Shown: positions 8,789 to 17,651, counted from the stretch's first letter. The stretch: 64,000 nt of DNA from Streptomyces nigrescens (GCA_024349765.1 AP026073.1:124001-188000); one strand, 5' to 3'. Program-made: numbers and translations. The notes: generated by a model not told the origin, from the letters alone.

Positions 8789-9634
8789 TCACGGGGGCCA
8801 CAGGCGGGGGACGGCGGCCGCCGCCGTGGCGAGGGCGAGCAGCGTGACGAGGGTGGCGAAGGCGGTGGTCAGGACCTGCGCGGGCAGCCGGGTGGTCAGC
8901 CGGTTGCCGAGGTGACTGCCGAGCGCCGCGCAGGCCGCGAAGCCGGCCAGCAGCGGCCAGTCCAGGTGGCCGGTGCCGGCCCGGGTCGCCAGCGCCGTAA
9001 GCGAGTTGAGGAGGATGACCAGCAGCGACGTGCCGATCGCGACCGGCATCTCCAGGCCCAGGACGAGGGTGAGGGCCGGGACGACGACGAAGCCGCCGCC
9101 GACCCCGAAGAACCCGGTGAGCAGGCCGACGGCGGAGGCGGTCACGGCGACCCGGCCGGAGCGGAGGGCGGGGTGCGGAGGGTGGGCGCGGTCCGGGTGG
9201 TCCGGGCGGGGCGTGCGTAATCGGGCCGACCGGGAAGGCCGGGGGGACCGTGCCGCGCGCCGCTCGCTCCGGCCCCGTAACAGCAGCAGCGCCGCGACGA
9301 CGAGCATCAGCCCGGCGAACGCCGCCATCAGGACGGCGGGAGGCACCGCCGCGCTCCAACGGGAGCCGAGGTAGCTGCCGGCCGTCCCCAGGGCACCGAA
9401 GGTGACGCCGGCCGCCCACCGGACCCGGCCCGCGCGGGCGTGGCACAGCAGCCCGGTCACCGCGCCGACCGTGACGACGACCAGCGCGCCCGCGGTCGCC
9501 TCGTGCGGCGACTGACCCAGCACGTACACCAGCACCGGCACGGCGAGCACCGAACCGCCGCCGCCGAGCGCCCCCAGCAGCAGACCGATCAGCAACCCGC
9601 ACGGCAGTGCCGCGGCGGCTATGAGGACGGACAC
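8789..9634 (-). CDS. TauE/SafE family sulfite/sulfonate exporter
   Basis: Polytopic membrane protein, 281 aa, with about eight hydrophobic segments in two halves. The N-terminal LLIGLLLGALGGGGSVLAVP and mid-protein LLTGFFGVGGGFVVVP are the paired glycine-rich motifs of this family. The halves are joined by an Arg/Pro-rich cytoplasmic loop (about residues 120-155). GTG 9634 begins one base after the stop of the gntR gene, so translation is probably coupled. In persulfide-oxidising operons a TauE protein is thought to export sulfite produced by the dioxygenase; that role is inferred here. Confidence 0.85.
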   Translation of the reverse strand: MSVLIAAAALPCGLLIGLLLGALGGGGSVLAVPVLVYVLGQSPHEATAGALVVVTVGAVTGLLCHARAGRVRWAAGVTFGALGTAGSYLGSRWSAAVPPAVLMAAFAGLMLVVAALLLLRGRSERRAARSPRPSRSARLRTPRPDHPDRAHPPHPALRSGRVAVTASAVGLLTGFFGVGGGFVVVPALTLVLGLEMPVAIGTSLLVILLNSLTALATRAGTGHLDWPLLAGFAACAALGSHLGNRLTTRLPAQVLTTAFATLVTLLALATAAAAVPRLWPP

Positions 9635-9635
9635 G

Positions 9636-10550
9636 CTAGGCGGACGGACACGAGGACGGATGCGGGGACGGAGCCGAGGGGCCCGCGGCCTGCGGGGCGG
9701 CGGACGGGTGCGCCGCGCGCGGGGCCAGCGCCACGGCCGGGCTGTCGTCCGACCACTCCGCCACGAACGTGAACCGGTCGCCGCGGACCACCGTTTCGCG
9801 CCATTCCACCGGCCGTTCCCCGGACCGCCCCAGCCGCTCGATCGCGAACGCCGGCTCCCGGTCGGCCAGCCCCAGCAGCCACGCCTGCCGGATGTCCGGC
9901 AGGAACGGTTGGATCCGCTCCCGGCCTCCGGTGACCTTCACCGAACAGCGCCGCGACAGCTCGCCGTAGAGGGAGGTGTGCCCGAAGTCCGCCTCCAGCA
10001 GGGGCTCGGCGATCTCGGCGGGCAGATACGCGGTGTCGTGGGCGAGCGGTTCGCCGTCCGCGAGCCGCAGCCGCTCCAGCACGACCAGCGGCGCGTCCGG
10101 CACCAGCCCCAGATGCCCGGCGATCGTGCCGTCCGCGGTCCGCTCCAGGCGCAGCACCTCACTGCGCTGCTCCAGGCCCTGCCCCTCCAGCTCCCGGAAG
10201 AGGCTGTAGAGCGAGCCCAGCGGCTGCTGTATGCGGCGGGTGTCCAGGCGGCTGGCGCGCCCCCGCTCGGCGATCACCAGCCCGTCGGCGCGCAGCTTGC
10301 GCAGCGCCTCGCGGACGGTGTGCCGGCTGACCTCGTACTCGGCGGTGAGCCGGTGCTCGGCGGGGAACTCCTCGGTGAACGCGCCGGCGTCCATCCGGCG
10401 GCGCAGATCGGTGAGGAGCTGCGCCCAGAGGGGGAGCGGCGAACGCCGGTCCAGGGGGCGCGGGGCGTGCGCGCCGGGGGCGGTGTGTGCGTCGTGAGCG
10501 CCGTACGCACCGTGGCCCCGGTGCGGAGGGTCTGTCGGCTCGGTCGACAT
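9636..10550 (-). CDS. GntR/HutC-family transcriptional regulator (UTRA domain)
   Basis: Likely regulator of the sulfide operon. A His/Ala-rich N-terminal tail (1-35) precedes a GntR winged helix (LPLWAQLLTDLRRRMDAG; EYEVSRHTVREALRKLRADG) and a UTRA effector domain (about 110-265). A Pro/Ser/Ala tail ends SSCPSA. Only two cysteines occur, Cys202 in the UTRA domain and Cys301 in the tail, which would suit thiol/persulfide sensing (speculative). ATG 10550 has GGAGGGG about ten bases upstream. First gene of the operon with the TauE and SQR genes; divergent from the persulfide dioxygenase. Confidence 0.85.
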   Translation of the reverse strand: MSTEPTDPPHRGHGAYGAHDAHTAPGAHAPRPLDRRSPLPLWAQLLTDLRRRMDAGAFTEEFPAEHRLTAEYEVSRHTVREALRKLRADGLVIAERGRASRLDTRRIQQPLGSLYSLFRELEGQGLEQRSEVLRLERTADGTIAGHLGLVPDAPLVVLERLRLADGEPLAHDTAYLPAEIAEPLLEADFGHTSLYGELSRRCSVKVTGGRERIQPFLPDIRQAWLLGLADREPAFAIERLGRSGERPVEWRETVVRGDRFTFVAEWSDDSPAVALAPRAAHPSAAPQAAGPSAPSPHPSSCPSA

Positions 10551-10656
10551 GTGCGGGATACCCCTCCGCGGCCTGGGGGACGGATCGGTTGATGCTGGGT
10601 CAGGTCGGGGCGCCCGCACCGGAACCCGGCTTGTCGCCCGCCAACCCGGCTCCCTA

Positions 10657-10668
10657 ATGTACGTACAT
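10657..10668. promoter_or_regulatory. Perfect palindrome, candidate GntR operator
   Basis: ATGTACGTACAT is a perfect 12-bp palindrome in the 202-bp gap between the divergent gntR and persulfide dioxygenase genes. HutC-type GntR proteins bind short A/T-GTAC-type palindromes, so this may be the shared operator. Confidence 0.5.
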
Positions 10669-10752
10669 CCGTGCATCCGCACAACGCATCGTCCCGCCCG
10701 CCCGAGCGGACCTCAGCCGCCGCCCGGGGCGCCCACCCCCTGGAGGCCGACC

Positions 10753-12201
10753 GTGCACTTCGCGCAGTACTACCTCGACTGCCTGTCCCAGGCGTCGTAC
10801 CTGATCGGTGACGAGACCACCGGACGCGCCGTCCTCGTCGACCCACGCCGTGACATCGACGACTACCTCCAGGACGCGGCCGCCGCCGGCCTGCGCATCG
10901 AGCTCGTCATCGAGACGCATGTGCACGCCGACTTCCTCTCCGGCCACCTCGAACTCGCCCGCGCCACCGGCGCCACCATCGCCTTCGGAGAGGCCGCCCG
11001 AACCGGCTTCCCCATACGGCGGTTACGGGACGGCGAGCGGATCTTCCTGGGGGAGGAGGGGAGCGACCCTCAGGGCGGGGGCACGGGCGGCGGCGTCACC
11101 CTCACCGTGCTGGCCACCCCGGGCCACACCCTGGAGTCCCTCTGCCTGGTCGTCCACGAACACCCCGACGACCCCGTACCGTTCGGCGTGCTCACCGGCG
11201 ACACCCTGTTCGTCGGCGACGTCGGCCGCCCCGACCTGCTCTCCGCCGCCGGCCACTCCCCGCACGACATGGCCGTACGCCTGCACCACTCCCTGCACAC
11301 CAAACTCCTGACGCTCCCGGACGCGACCCGGGTCTTTCCCGCCCACGGCGCCGGATCGGCCTGCGGCCGGAGCCTGTCCACCGAGACCAGCTCCACCATC
11401 GGCGACCAGCGCCGCCTCAACTACGCCCTGCAGCCCATGCCGGTGGCCGAATTCGTACGGCTCGTCACGGCCGGACAGCCCGCCACGCCCGGCTACTTCG
11501 CCCACGACGCCGCCCTCAACCGGGACGGGCACCCGCTCCTGGCCGCCGACGAACCGCCCGCCCTCACCCTGGAGGAGGCCCTCGCGGCCCGCGACGAACA
11601 GGGCGCCGTGCTGCTGGACTGCCGCCCGCTGGCCTCCTACACCCGGGCGCACCTGAAGGGCTCGCTGCACACGAGCCTGGACACGCGGTTCGCGGAGTAC
11701 GCGGGCAGTGTGGTCGCCCCGGGCACCCCGATCGTGCTGCTCGCCGACCCGGGGAAGGAGCGCGAGGCCCGTCTGCGCCTCGCCCGCATCGGCTACGACC
11801 ACGTCCTCGGCCATCTCCCCGACCCGGCCGCCGTATTGGACCGGGAACCCGCCCTGGTCCGCCGTAGCCGCCGCGTCGGGCCTGAGGAACTTCTGGAGGT
11901 GGACGGGGAGTTGAACGGCAGGGGTATCGGCGGCGGTGTGAGTGCGGACCGCATTCCCCGGGCCCAGCTGGTCGACGTCCGGAATCCCGCCGAGTACGCG
12001 GCGGGAGCCGTTCCGGGCGCCCGCAGCATCCCGTTGGCCACCCTCCCGGACCGCATCACCGAACTGGACCCGGCCCGCCCGGTCGTCCTCTACTGCCGCA
12101 GCGGAAACCGCTCGGTGATCGCGGCGGCCCTCCTGGAGGCCCGCGGGTTCGGCGACGTGTGCGATGTGGCGGGGGGTTACGAGGCGCTGGCCGGGACCTG
12201 A
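10753..12201 (+). CDS. CstB-like persulfide dioxygenase fused to two rhodanese domains
   Basis: Likely oxidises low-molecular-weight persulfides with sulfur transfer to thiosulfate. Residues 1-230 are an ETHE1-type metallo-beta-lactamase fold (THVHADFLSGH, ATPGHTLESL, TGDTLFVGDVGRPDL, FPAHGAGSACG). Residues about 275-375 resemble a rhodanese, but the active-site loop reads LLADPGKERE without Cys, so it is probably a pseudo-rhodanese. Residues about 390-482 are a rhodanese with catalytic loop YCRSGNRS. This PDO/pseudo-rhodanese/rhodanese order matches staphylococcal CstB. GTG 10753 follows GGAGG by six bases; 482 aa. Divergent from gntR-tauE-sqr. Confidence 0.85.
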   Translation: MHFAQYYLDCLSQASYLIGDETTGRAVLVDPRRDIDDYLQDAAAAGLRIELVIETHVHADFLSGHLELARATGATIAFGEAARTGFPIRRLRDGERIFLGEEGSDPQGGGTGGGVTLTVLATPGHTLESLCLVVHEHPDDPVPFGVLTGDTLFVGDVGRPDLLSAAGHSPHDMAVRLHHSLHTKLLTLPDATRVFPAHGAGSACGRSLSTETSSTIGDQRRLNYALQPMPVAEFVRLVTAGQPATPGYFAHDAALNRDGHPLLAADEPPALTLEEALAARDEQGAVLLDCRPLASYTRAHLKGSLHTSLDTRFAEYAGSVVAPGTPIVLLADPGKEREARLRLARIGYDHVLGHLPDPAAVLDREPALVRRSRRVGPEELLEVDGELNGRGIGGGVSADRIPRAQLVDVRNPAEYAAGAVPGARSIPLATLPDRITELDPARPVVLYCRSGNRSVIAAALLEARGFGDVCDVAGGYEALAGT

Positions 12202-12255
12202 GACGAGCGGGCAGGCACCGCGGAACCGCCTCTTTCCCCCTGGCCCGTCGAACGG

Positions 12256-13827
12256 TCAGTGCCGCCGCCCCGGGCGCCGTACGGACGCGCGGACGAAAGC
12301 GCGGATCGGTGCGAGGACCGACGCGCGGATCGGCGCGAGGACGGGCGCGAGTGCCGGCGCGAGGACGGGCGCGAGTGCCGGCGCTCCGGCCGCGAGCAGG
12401 CAGGCCGCGGCCGGGAGTGCCAGGGACGGGCCCGCGCCGCCGCCGGCCGTGAGTCCGAGGCCCGCGGTGGCCGTCATCACCGCCTTGGTCACGCCGGACG
12501 CCTCACCGGCGCGCTCGGGGCGTACCACCGCCTGGGTCCCGGCGAGGGCCAGCCCGCCGGCCACACCCAGCGCCGCGGCGGCCACCGTGGCGGCGCTCGT
12601 CGCCGTGGTGACCGCGGTTCTCGCGGCGAAACCACTACTTCCAGCCGTTCCTGTCGCTGTCCCTGTCCCTGTCCCTGGCCCTGTCCCTGTCCCTGTCCCC
12701 GCCCACGCGAGTGCCCAGAGCGCCGCCGCCGCGGTGAACAGGCAGAGCGTCATCACCCGTACGGCCGCCGCGGGGCGCACCCGGCCGGCCAGCGGACCGC
12801 CGACGGCCAGCGCGGCGGCCGGTGCGAGCAGTGCCGGTTCCGCGCCCGGCACCGGCCACCCCCGCCCCCGCGACAGCAGCAGCGGGAGGACGTACAGCAG
12901 TGCCACCGTGGCGGCGTTGGCCACCGCCCCGGCCACGGTCAGCGTCACGTACCGGCGGTTGCGGAACAGCGCGGGGCCCAGGATCGGTACGGGGGAGCGG
13001 CGCCCCCGGGACTGCCGTGCCGCCCGGCGCTCGGCCCGTAGGAACAGCGCACCGAGCAGCGCACCGAGCAGTGCCGCGGCGGCCGCCCAGAGCCCGTCGG
13101 CGGGCTGCTGCAACCAGCGGGCCAGGCAGGCGAGCGCCCCCGTGGCGGCGACCGCACCGGTGACGTCGAGGGGGCGCGGATCGGGGGCGCGCGAGGCGGG
13201 CGCGCGCAGGGCGCAGAGCGCGGCGGCCGCGGCGAGCGGCACGGTGAGCCAGAAGACGGCCCGCCAGGAGACCGATGTGGCCAGTACACCGCCCAGGAAC
13301 GGCCCGCAGACCGTGGCCAGTCCGGCCAGGCCCAGCGCCCGGCCGATGGCCCGGTGACCGCCGGGTCCTCGTCGCTCGCGGCCCGGTGGGCAGACGTTCG
13401 TCAGCAGCGCCAACCCGGTGGGCATGATCAGCGCGCCACCCGCCCCCTGGAGCACCCGCGCCGCCACCAGGAGCGGCAGGGAGGGCGCGAGCGCACAGAG
13501 GCAGGCGGCGGCCGCGAACAGCGCCAGCCCGAGGAGCAGCATGCGACGCCGGCCGCAGAGGTCCCCGAGCCGGCCGGCGACCGGCATCAGCGAACCGGCG
13601 GCGAGGAGGTAGCCACTGACGGTCCATGCGGTGGCGGCCGCGGAGCCGTGCAGGTCGGCGCGGATGACCGGCAGCGCGGGAGACAACGCGAAGGAATCCA
13701 GCTGGACGCAGAAGGCACCGGTGGCGACGGCCACCAGCGCCCAGCGGGCCCGGCGGCGCGACGCCGGGGAAGAGAGCAGGGGCGTGGGCGTGGGCGTGGG
13801 TGTGGGCGTGGGTGTCGGCGTGGACAT
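12256..13827 (-). CDS. MFS transporter (DHA2-type) with three low-complexity tracts
   Basis: Major facilitator efflux protein, 523 aa, with the N-half signature GRLGDLCGRRRML and motif-C-like ARVLQGAGGALIMPTGLALL. Three in-frame simple-sequence tracts are unusual: a Thr-Pro repeat right after the start (13780-13822), a Gly-Thr tract in a loop or helix end (12648-12700), and an Ala-Pro/Arg-rich C-terminal tail built from a 24-bp tandem repeat (12333-12380). They may vary in length between strains. Drug specificity unknown. Ends 54 bp from the converging persulfide dioxygenase gene. Confidence 0.75.
   Translation of the reverse strand: MSTPTPTPTPTPTPTPLLSSPASRRRARWALVAVATGAFCVQLDSFALSPALPVIRADLHGSAAATAWTVSGYLLAAGSLMPVAGRLGDLCGRRRMLLLGLALFAAAACLCALAPSLPLLVAARVLQGAGGALIMPTGLALLTNVCPPGRERRGPGGHRAIGRALGLAGLATVCGPFLGGVLATSVSWRAVFWLTVPLAAAAALCALRAPASRAPDPRPLDVTGAVAATGALACLARWLQQPADGLWAAAAALLGALLGALFLRAERRAARQSRGRRSPVPILGPALFRNRRYVTLTVAGAVANAATVALLYVLPLLLSRGRGWPVPGAEPALLAPAAALAVGGPLAGRVRPAAAVRVMTLCLFTAAAALWALAWAGTGTGTGPGTGTGTATGTAGSSGFAARTAVTTATSAATVAAAALGVAGGLALAGTQAVVRPERAGEASGVTKAVMTATAGLGLTAGGGAGPSLALPAAACLLAAGAPALAPVLAPALAPVLAPIRASVLAPIRAFVRASVRRPGRRH
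12333..12380. repeat. 24-bp tandem repeat inside the MFS gene
   Basis: Two exact copies of a 24-bp GC-rich unit (12333-12356, 12357-12380) encode the repeated Leu-Ala-Pro tail of the MFS protein; shorter related units flank them. Confidence 0.85.
12648..12700. repeat. CTGTCC hexanucleotide repeat
   Basis: About eight near-perfect copies of CTGTCC read on the plus strand. In the MFS protein they give a Gly-Thr tract. Confidence 0.85.
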
Positions 13828-13876
13828 GGGAAGGGACGGACCACCTCTCACCACGTGCTGCGTACGACGTGCGCAG

Positions 13877-13934
13877 GCGACGTGCCGCGTTGCGACGTGC
13901 GGCAGGCGACGTGCTGCGTTGCGACGTGCGGCAG
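13877..13934. repeat. 29-bp tandem repeat, two copies
   Basis: Units 13877-13905 and 13906-13934 differ by one base and are themselves built of ACGTGC-type half units; a partial copy precedes them. They lie in the 253-bp gap upstream of the MFS gene. Confidence 0.8.
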
Positions 13935-14080
13935 GCAACGGAAAACGGAAGCCGAGAGGAGGGATGGAGTGCACCGGAAATGGGCAGGACGCATGACGTC
14001 GGAGCGCGAGCGCGCTGCCGGAGTGCGAGAAGGGGCGGGCGCGGGGCCCCGTACAGCGGACGTTCAGCGATCGTTGATCG

Positions 14081-14650
14081 GTGAACTCCATGCTGATCCG
14101 CATGTTGCGCCGTGTGATCACCAAGCATGCAGAGCCCGCCGAGGAAATACAAGAGCCCGATTCCTCGCAGATCGCCCTCACCTGGAGCGGGGAACCGGGC
14201 CGCCTGGAAGAGCTCACCCACGGCATGCTCCTGGACCAGGCCGAACGCGCCGCTGGCGCGCTCACCCGCCTCGGGGTCCGGGCCGGTGACCGGGTCGCGG
14301 TGCACCTGCCGCTGGTGCCGGAATCCGTCATCGCCACCCTCGCCTGCGGTCGGCTGGAGGCGATCCGGACGACCCTGCCGGTCTCCCTGACGGTGCCCGA
14401 ACTCGTCGCGCGTACACGGGAGTCGTCGGCGCGCGTGGTGATCACGGCGGACGCGGCGTTCTGGGACGGGGCGGTACGGCCGGTGAAACCGCTGCTCGAC
14501 CACGCACTGGCGCGCGGCGCCGCGGCGGGGGGTACGCCCGTACAGAAGGTCCTGGTGGTGAACCGCTGCTCCCGGCCGGTGTCCTGGAAGCCGAACCGCG
14601 ACCTGTGGTGGCACGAGGCCCTGGAGGGACGGACACCCGCCTGCCGGTAG
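14081..14650 (+). pseudogene. Truncated acetyl-CoA synthetase-like (AMP-binding) fragment
   Basis: 189 aa resembling only the early AMP-binding region of AcsA-type acyl-CoA synthetases: LTRLGVRAGDRVAVHLPLVPE, ACGRLEAIRTTLPV, ARVVITAD, then KVLVVNR and DLWWHEALEG. The P-loop, the adenylate-forming motifs and the C-terminal domain, needed for catalysis, are absent; a normal enzyme is about 650 aa. The sequence stops just where the following motif would start. It is probably a remnant, although the frame is still open and coding-like. A GC-rich hairpin directly follows the stop (about 14648-14675). Confidence 0.65.
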
Positions 14651-14745
14651 GGGAGCGCCCCGCGCTCTCCCGCCTACGCCACCCGCTGCGGCATATTCAC
14701 CCACTGAGGCTATAGAACGGGCGAACCGCCCCACGCCTGCTTAGC

Positions 14746-15575
14746 GTGGGCCTCGTGCCCCAGCCCCCGGACGCCGCCCCACCCGACCCTGCCGCCACCC
14801 CGGCCGGGACCGAGGCGGACGACGCAACTGAGGCGGACGACGCTACCGGGGCGGACGACGCAACCGGGGCGCCGGCGGCAACCGGGCGGACCAGGGCAAC
14901 GGCGACCGTCCGCGGCCCGCTCGTGGCCTCCGCCGTCGCGCTGCTCCTCGTCCTCGCCACCGTCCTGGGCAGCCGCATGCTCCCGGGACGTCGACTCGGC
15001 GCTGCTCCCGTACGCCGTCGCCACCGTCTTCCTGGCCTTCGGCGTCGCCTACCGCCACACCGTCTCGGTCAGCGAACCGCCCGCCCGCCGACTTCTCCGG
15101 CAGGGCCCGCACGCCCTCTTCTCCCGCGAGAGTTTCCGCACCGCGCCCACCGCCCTGCCCCGACTGGCCGCCGTCCACTTCGGCTTCCAGAACTTCCTCG
15201 GCGCCCGGAGCACCGTCCGCCGGCCCGCGCACCAACTCGCCTTCTGGGGCTGCCCTCTGGGGCTGCCTGCTCGCCGCGCTGATCACCTTCCCGCTCACCT
15301 GGGGATGGTTCGCCTTCACCGCATCGACCGGCGCCGGGCCGGGCTACGAAATGCGGCTCCGGGGCCTGAAATTCCTCGGCCTCCCTTCCTCCGACGCCGT
15401 CGGCCGGGCCATGTTCCACGGCCTCGACCTCGCCGCCGTTCTCGTCATCTCGGGCGCCGGCTACTTCCTGTGGCGCCGCCTACGGGACCGAACGGCCGGC
15501 ACCGGCCGGCGATTCGCCCATGACCTCGTCCCGCTGCTGGCGCTGACCGTCGTCTCCGGCACCGGAACGCGGTGA
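14746..15575 (+). pseudogene. Frameshifted membrane protein (NarI/cytochrome-b-like region) pseudogene
   Basis: Three frames must be joined to read one protein: residues from GTG 14746 through VLATVLGSRMLP, then from about 14987 DVDSALLPYAVATVFLAFG to NFLGAR, then from about 15268 LLAALITFPLTWGWFAF to LVPLLALTVVSGTG, where it stops early. The first shift is a small indel near 14985. The second is caused by a 13-bp tandem duplication at 15243-15267. From memory the sequence resembles membrane parts of actinobacterial Fe-S/respiratory nitrate-type proteins, but that identity is weak. The N-terminus has an Asp/Ala/Thr repeat. Clearly broken; the C-terminal part is missing. Confidence 0.65.
15243..15267. 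repeat. 13-bp tandem duplication causing a frameshift
   Basis: TCTGGGGCTGCC occurs twice with a 13-base period (15243 and 15256). Removing one unit restores the reading frame of the membrane-protein pseudogene as FWGCLLAALITFP. Confidence 0.85.
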
Positions 15576-15585
15576 TACCGAGACC

Positions 15586-15630
15586 GCCTGGCGGTGCACA
15601 GCCTGGCGGTGCACAGCCTGGTGGTGCGCA
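15586..15630. repeat. 15-bp tandem repeat, three copies
   Basis: Units of GCCTGGCGGTGCACA at 15586, 15601 and 15616 (third with two changes) directly follow the pseudogene. Confidence 0.85.
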
Positions 15631-15643
15631 GCCTTCCTGACGG

Positions 15644-15704
15644 TCTCCTTCCTCCCCCCTCCTCCCCCCTCCTCCTCCCTCCTCCCCCTTCCTCCTCCCT
15701 CCTC
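15644..15704. repeat. 61-base pure polypyrimidine tract
   Basis: Uninterrupted C/T run made of CCTCC and CCCCCCT blocks on the plus strand. Such tracts can form triplex (H-DNA) structures. Confidence 0.8.
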
Positions 15705-16136
15705 GCCGTCCTCACCCTCTGGTCCGTCGACAAGACCGACCGCTGACCCATCCCGCTACCTCGGAAAGGTGACCGATCCCCGTGTCCTCCGCATCCGCCC
15801 GTCACCCCCTTCCCGGCAGCACCGATCGCACCCGCCCGCACAAACGCAGCCACGCCTCGCAGAGCCCGCCGACCCGACCCGACGGCGGCCGGCGCCCGCG
15901 CCCCATACCCACCCACGACAAGGGCCACTAGAAACGGCGTCGCCCGGGAGGCGCCGAGGCGCCCTTGGCGGGGATATTCGCGAGTCCCGCAGACACCCGC
16001 CGGCTCGACACCCGCCAGCCCGGGAGGCACCCGCCAGGTTCGAGCGGCGGTTGAAGGTTTCCGCGTATCGGCCCTCAGTTGACGGCCGGAAGGGAGGAAA
16101 AGTCTCCGGGATCACTTCAACGAAACACTTGCAGAT

Positions 16137-17651
16137 ATGACTGCTCGAGACATCCAACCGCCCCTGGCGGAGCCGGACGTCGGGACCCGGGACCACACGG
16201 CAGGACCAGCGTCCGCGAAGCGGCGGTGGTGGACGCTGTGGGCGGTGAGCGCGGCCCAGCTCCTCGTGGTGCTGGACGGGACGATCGTGAACATCGCGCT
16301 GCCCTCCGCCCAGAGCGCGCTGGGCATGTCCGACGCGAGCCGGCAATGGGCGATCACCGCGTACGCCCTGGCCTTCGGCGGGCTGCTGTTGATCGGCGGC
16401 AGAATCAGCGGGTCGCTCGGCCACCGGCGCACGTTCGTCATCGGCCTGTCCGGCTTCGCCGCCTCGTCCGCGCTCGGCGGGGCCGCCGTGAATCCCGAAA
16501 TGCTCTTCGGCGCGCGGGCCCTTCAGGGCGCCTTCGCCGCCGCGCTCGCACCCGCGGGACTGTCCTTGCTGACCACGACGTTCACCGAGCCGCGCGAACG
16601 CGGCCGGGCGTTCGGTGTGTTCGCCGCGGTCGGCGCGGCCGGATCGGCCCTCGGTCTGGTCACCGGGGGACTGCTCACCGAGTACGCCAGCTGGCGCTGG
16701 TGCCTGTACATCAACGTCCCCGTCGCCCTGATCGCCGTGCTCGGCACGACGTTCGTGCCGCCGGACCGCCCCCTCCGCGGCGACGGCCGGCTCGACATTC
16801 CGGGCGCACTGCTCAGCGCCGCGGGCTTCGCCGCCGTGGCCTATGCCTTCAACGAAGCCGAACCGCTCGGCTGGGATTCCCCGCGGGTGCTGTCCCTGAT
16901 GGCTGCTGGTGTCCTCTTGCTGGCCGGGTTCGCGGTCGTCGAGGTCCGCGCCTCCCGCCCGCTGCTGCCGATACGTCTGCTCCTGCACCGTGCGCGTGCG
17001 GGTGCGCTCCTCTCGATCACCCTGATGTTCGTCGCGATGTTCGGCTTCTACCTCTTCATGAGCTACTACACGCAGACCGTCCTCGACTACTCACCGGTCC
17101 AGGCCGGCCTGACGCTGATCATCAACGCCCTGGCCGCGCTGCTCGGTTCCACCTTCATCGCCGGGAAGCTGCACGGACGCGTCGCGCCTGCGGCGTTGAT
17201 CCTGCCGGGCCTGATCGCCGCGGCCGTCGGCATGTTCATCCTGACCCGTCTGACGCCGCAGAGCACGGACGTCCTGCCGCTGCACCTGGTGCCCGCCCTG
17301 GTACTCACCGGCGTCGGCCTCGGCTGCGTCATCCCCCCGACCGCCGGCCTGGCCACCGCGGGCGTGACCGGGCACGACATCGGAGCCGCATCGGCCGCCT
17401 ACAACGCCTCTCAGCAACTCGGAGCAGCACTCGGGACCGCACTGCTCAACACCATCGCGGCCGGCGCCGCCGCCACCTATCCGGCGTCAGCCCGCAACGC
17501 CACGTCGACCGCGGCCTCCGTGCACGGCTACACCACCGCCCTGACCGTCGGCTTCGGCATCCTCCTCGTCGCCGCGTGCGTCACAGCACCGCTGATCATG
17601 ACCCGCACCGCACGAGGAACCAGGAGGCGAGGGCAGGACGAGCGGTCATGA
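16137..17651 (+). CDS. MFS transporter, DHA2 (EmrB/QacA) family
   Basis: Drug:H+ antiporter-type protein, 504 aa, about fourteen hydrophobic segments. Family landmarks: LLVVLDGTIVNIALPSAQ in the first segment (motif D1), SGSLGHRRTFVIGL (motif A), ARALQGAFAAALAPAGLSLL and the late NASQQLGAALGTALLNTI. Usual length for the family. There is no strong ribosome-binding site before ATG 16137. Its neighbours on both sides are non-coding or broken, so substrate and regulator are unknown. Confidence 0.85.
   Translation: MTARDIQPPLAEPDVGTRDHTAGPASAKRRWWTLWAVSAAQLLVVLDGTIVNIALPSAQSALGMSDASRQWAITAYALAFGGLLLIGGRISGSLGHRRTFVIGLSGFAASSALGGAAVNPEMLFGARALQGAFAAALAPAGLSLLTTTFTEPRERGRAFGVFAAVGAAGSALGLVTGGLLTEYASWRWCLYINVPVALIAVLGTTFVPPDRPLRGDGRLDIPGALLSAAGFAAVAYAFNEAEPLGWDSPRVLSLMAAGVLLLAGFAVVEVRASRPLLPIRLLLHRARAGALLSITLMFVAMFGFYLFMSYYTQTVLDYSPVQAGLTLIINALAALLGSTFIAGKLHGRVAPAALILPGLIAAAVGMFILTRLTPQSTDVLPLHLVPALVLTGVGLGCVIPPTAGLATAGVTGHDIGAASAAYNASQQLGAALGTALLNTIAAGAAATYPASARNATSTAASVHGYTTALTVGFGILLVAACVTAPLIMTRTARGTRRRGQDERS

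Larger units (their letters stand above)
15576..16136. other. Non-coding stretch between pseudogene and MFS gene
   Basis: Contains the 15-bp repeats and the polypyrimidine tract described separately, then about 400 bp with no convincing gene. ACCCGCC-type repeats occur around 15995-16035. The last 60 bp before ATG 16137 include TTGACG near 16079, a possible -35 element for the MFS gene. Confidence 0.5.

Noticed and set aside
12256-14445. 729-codon minus frame as longer MFS protein
   Set aside because: The extra N-terminal 200 residues cross the 29-bp repeats and the divergent fragment gene; MFS homology starts at 13827.
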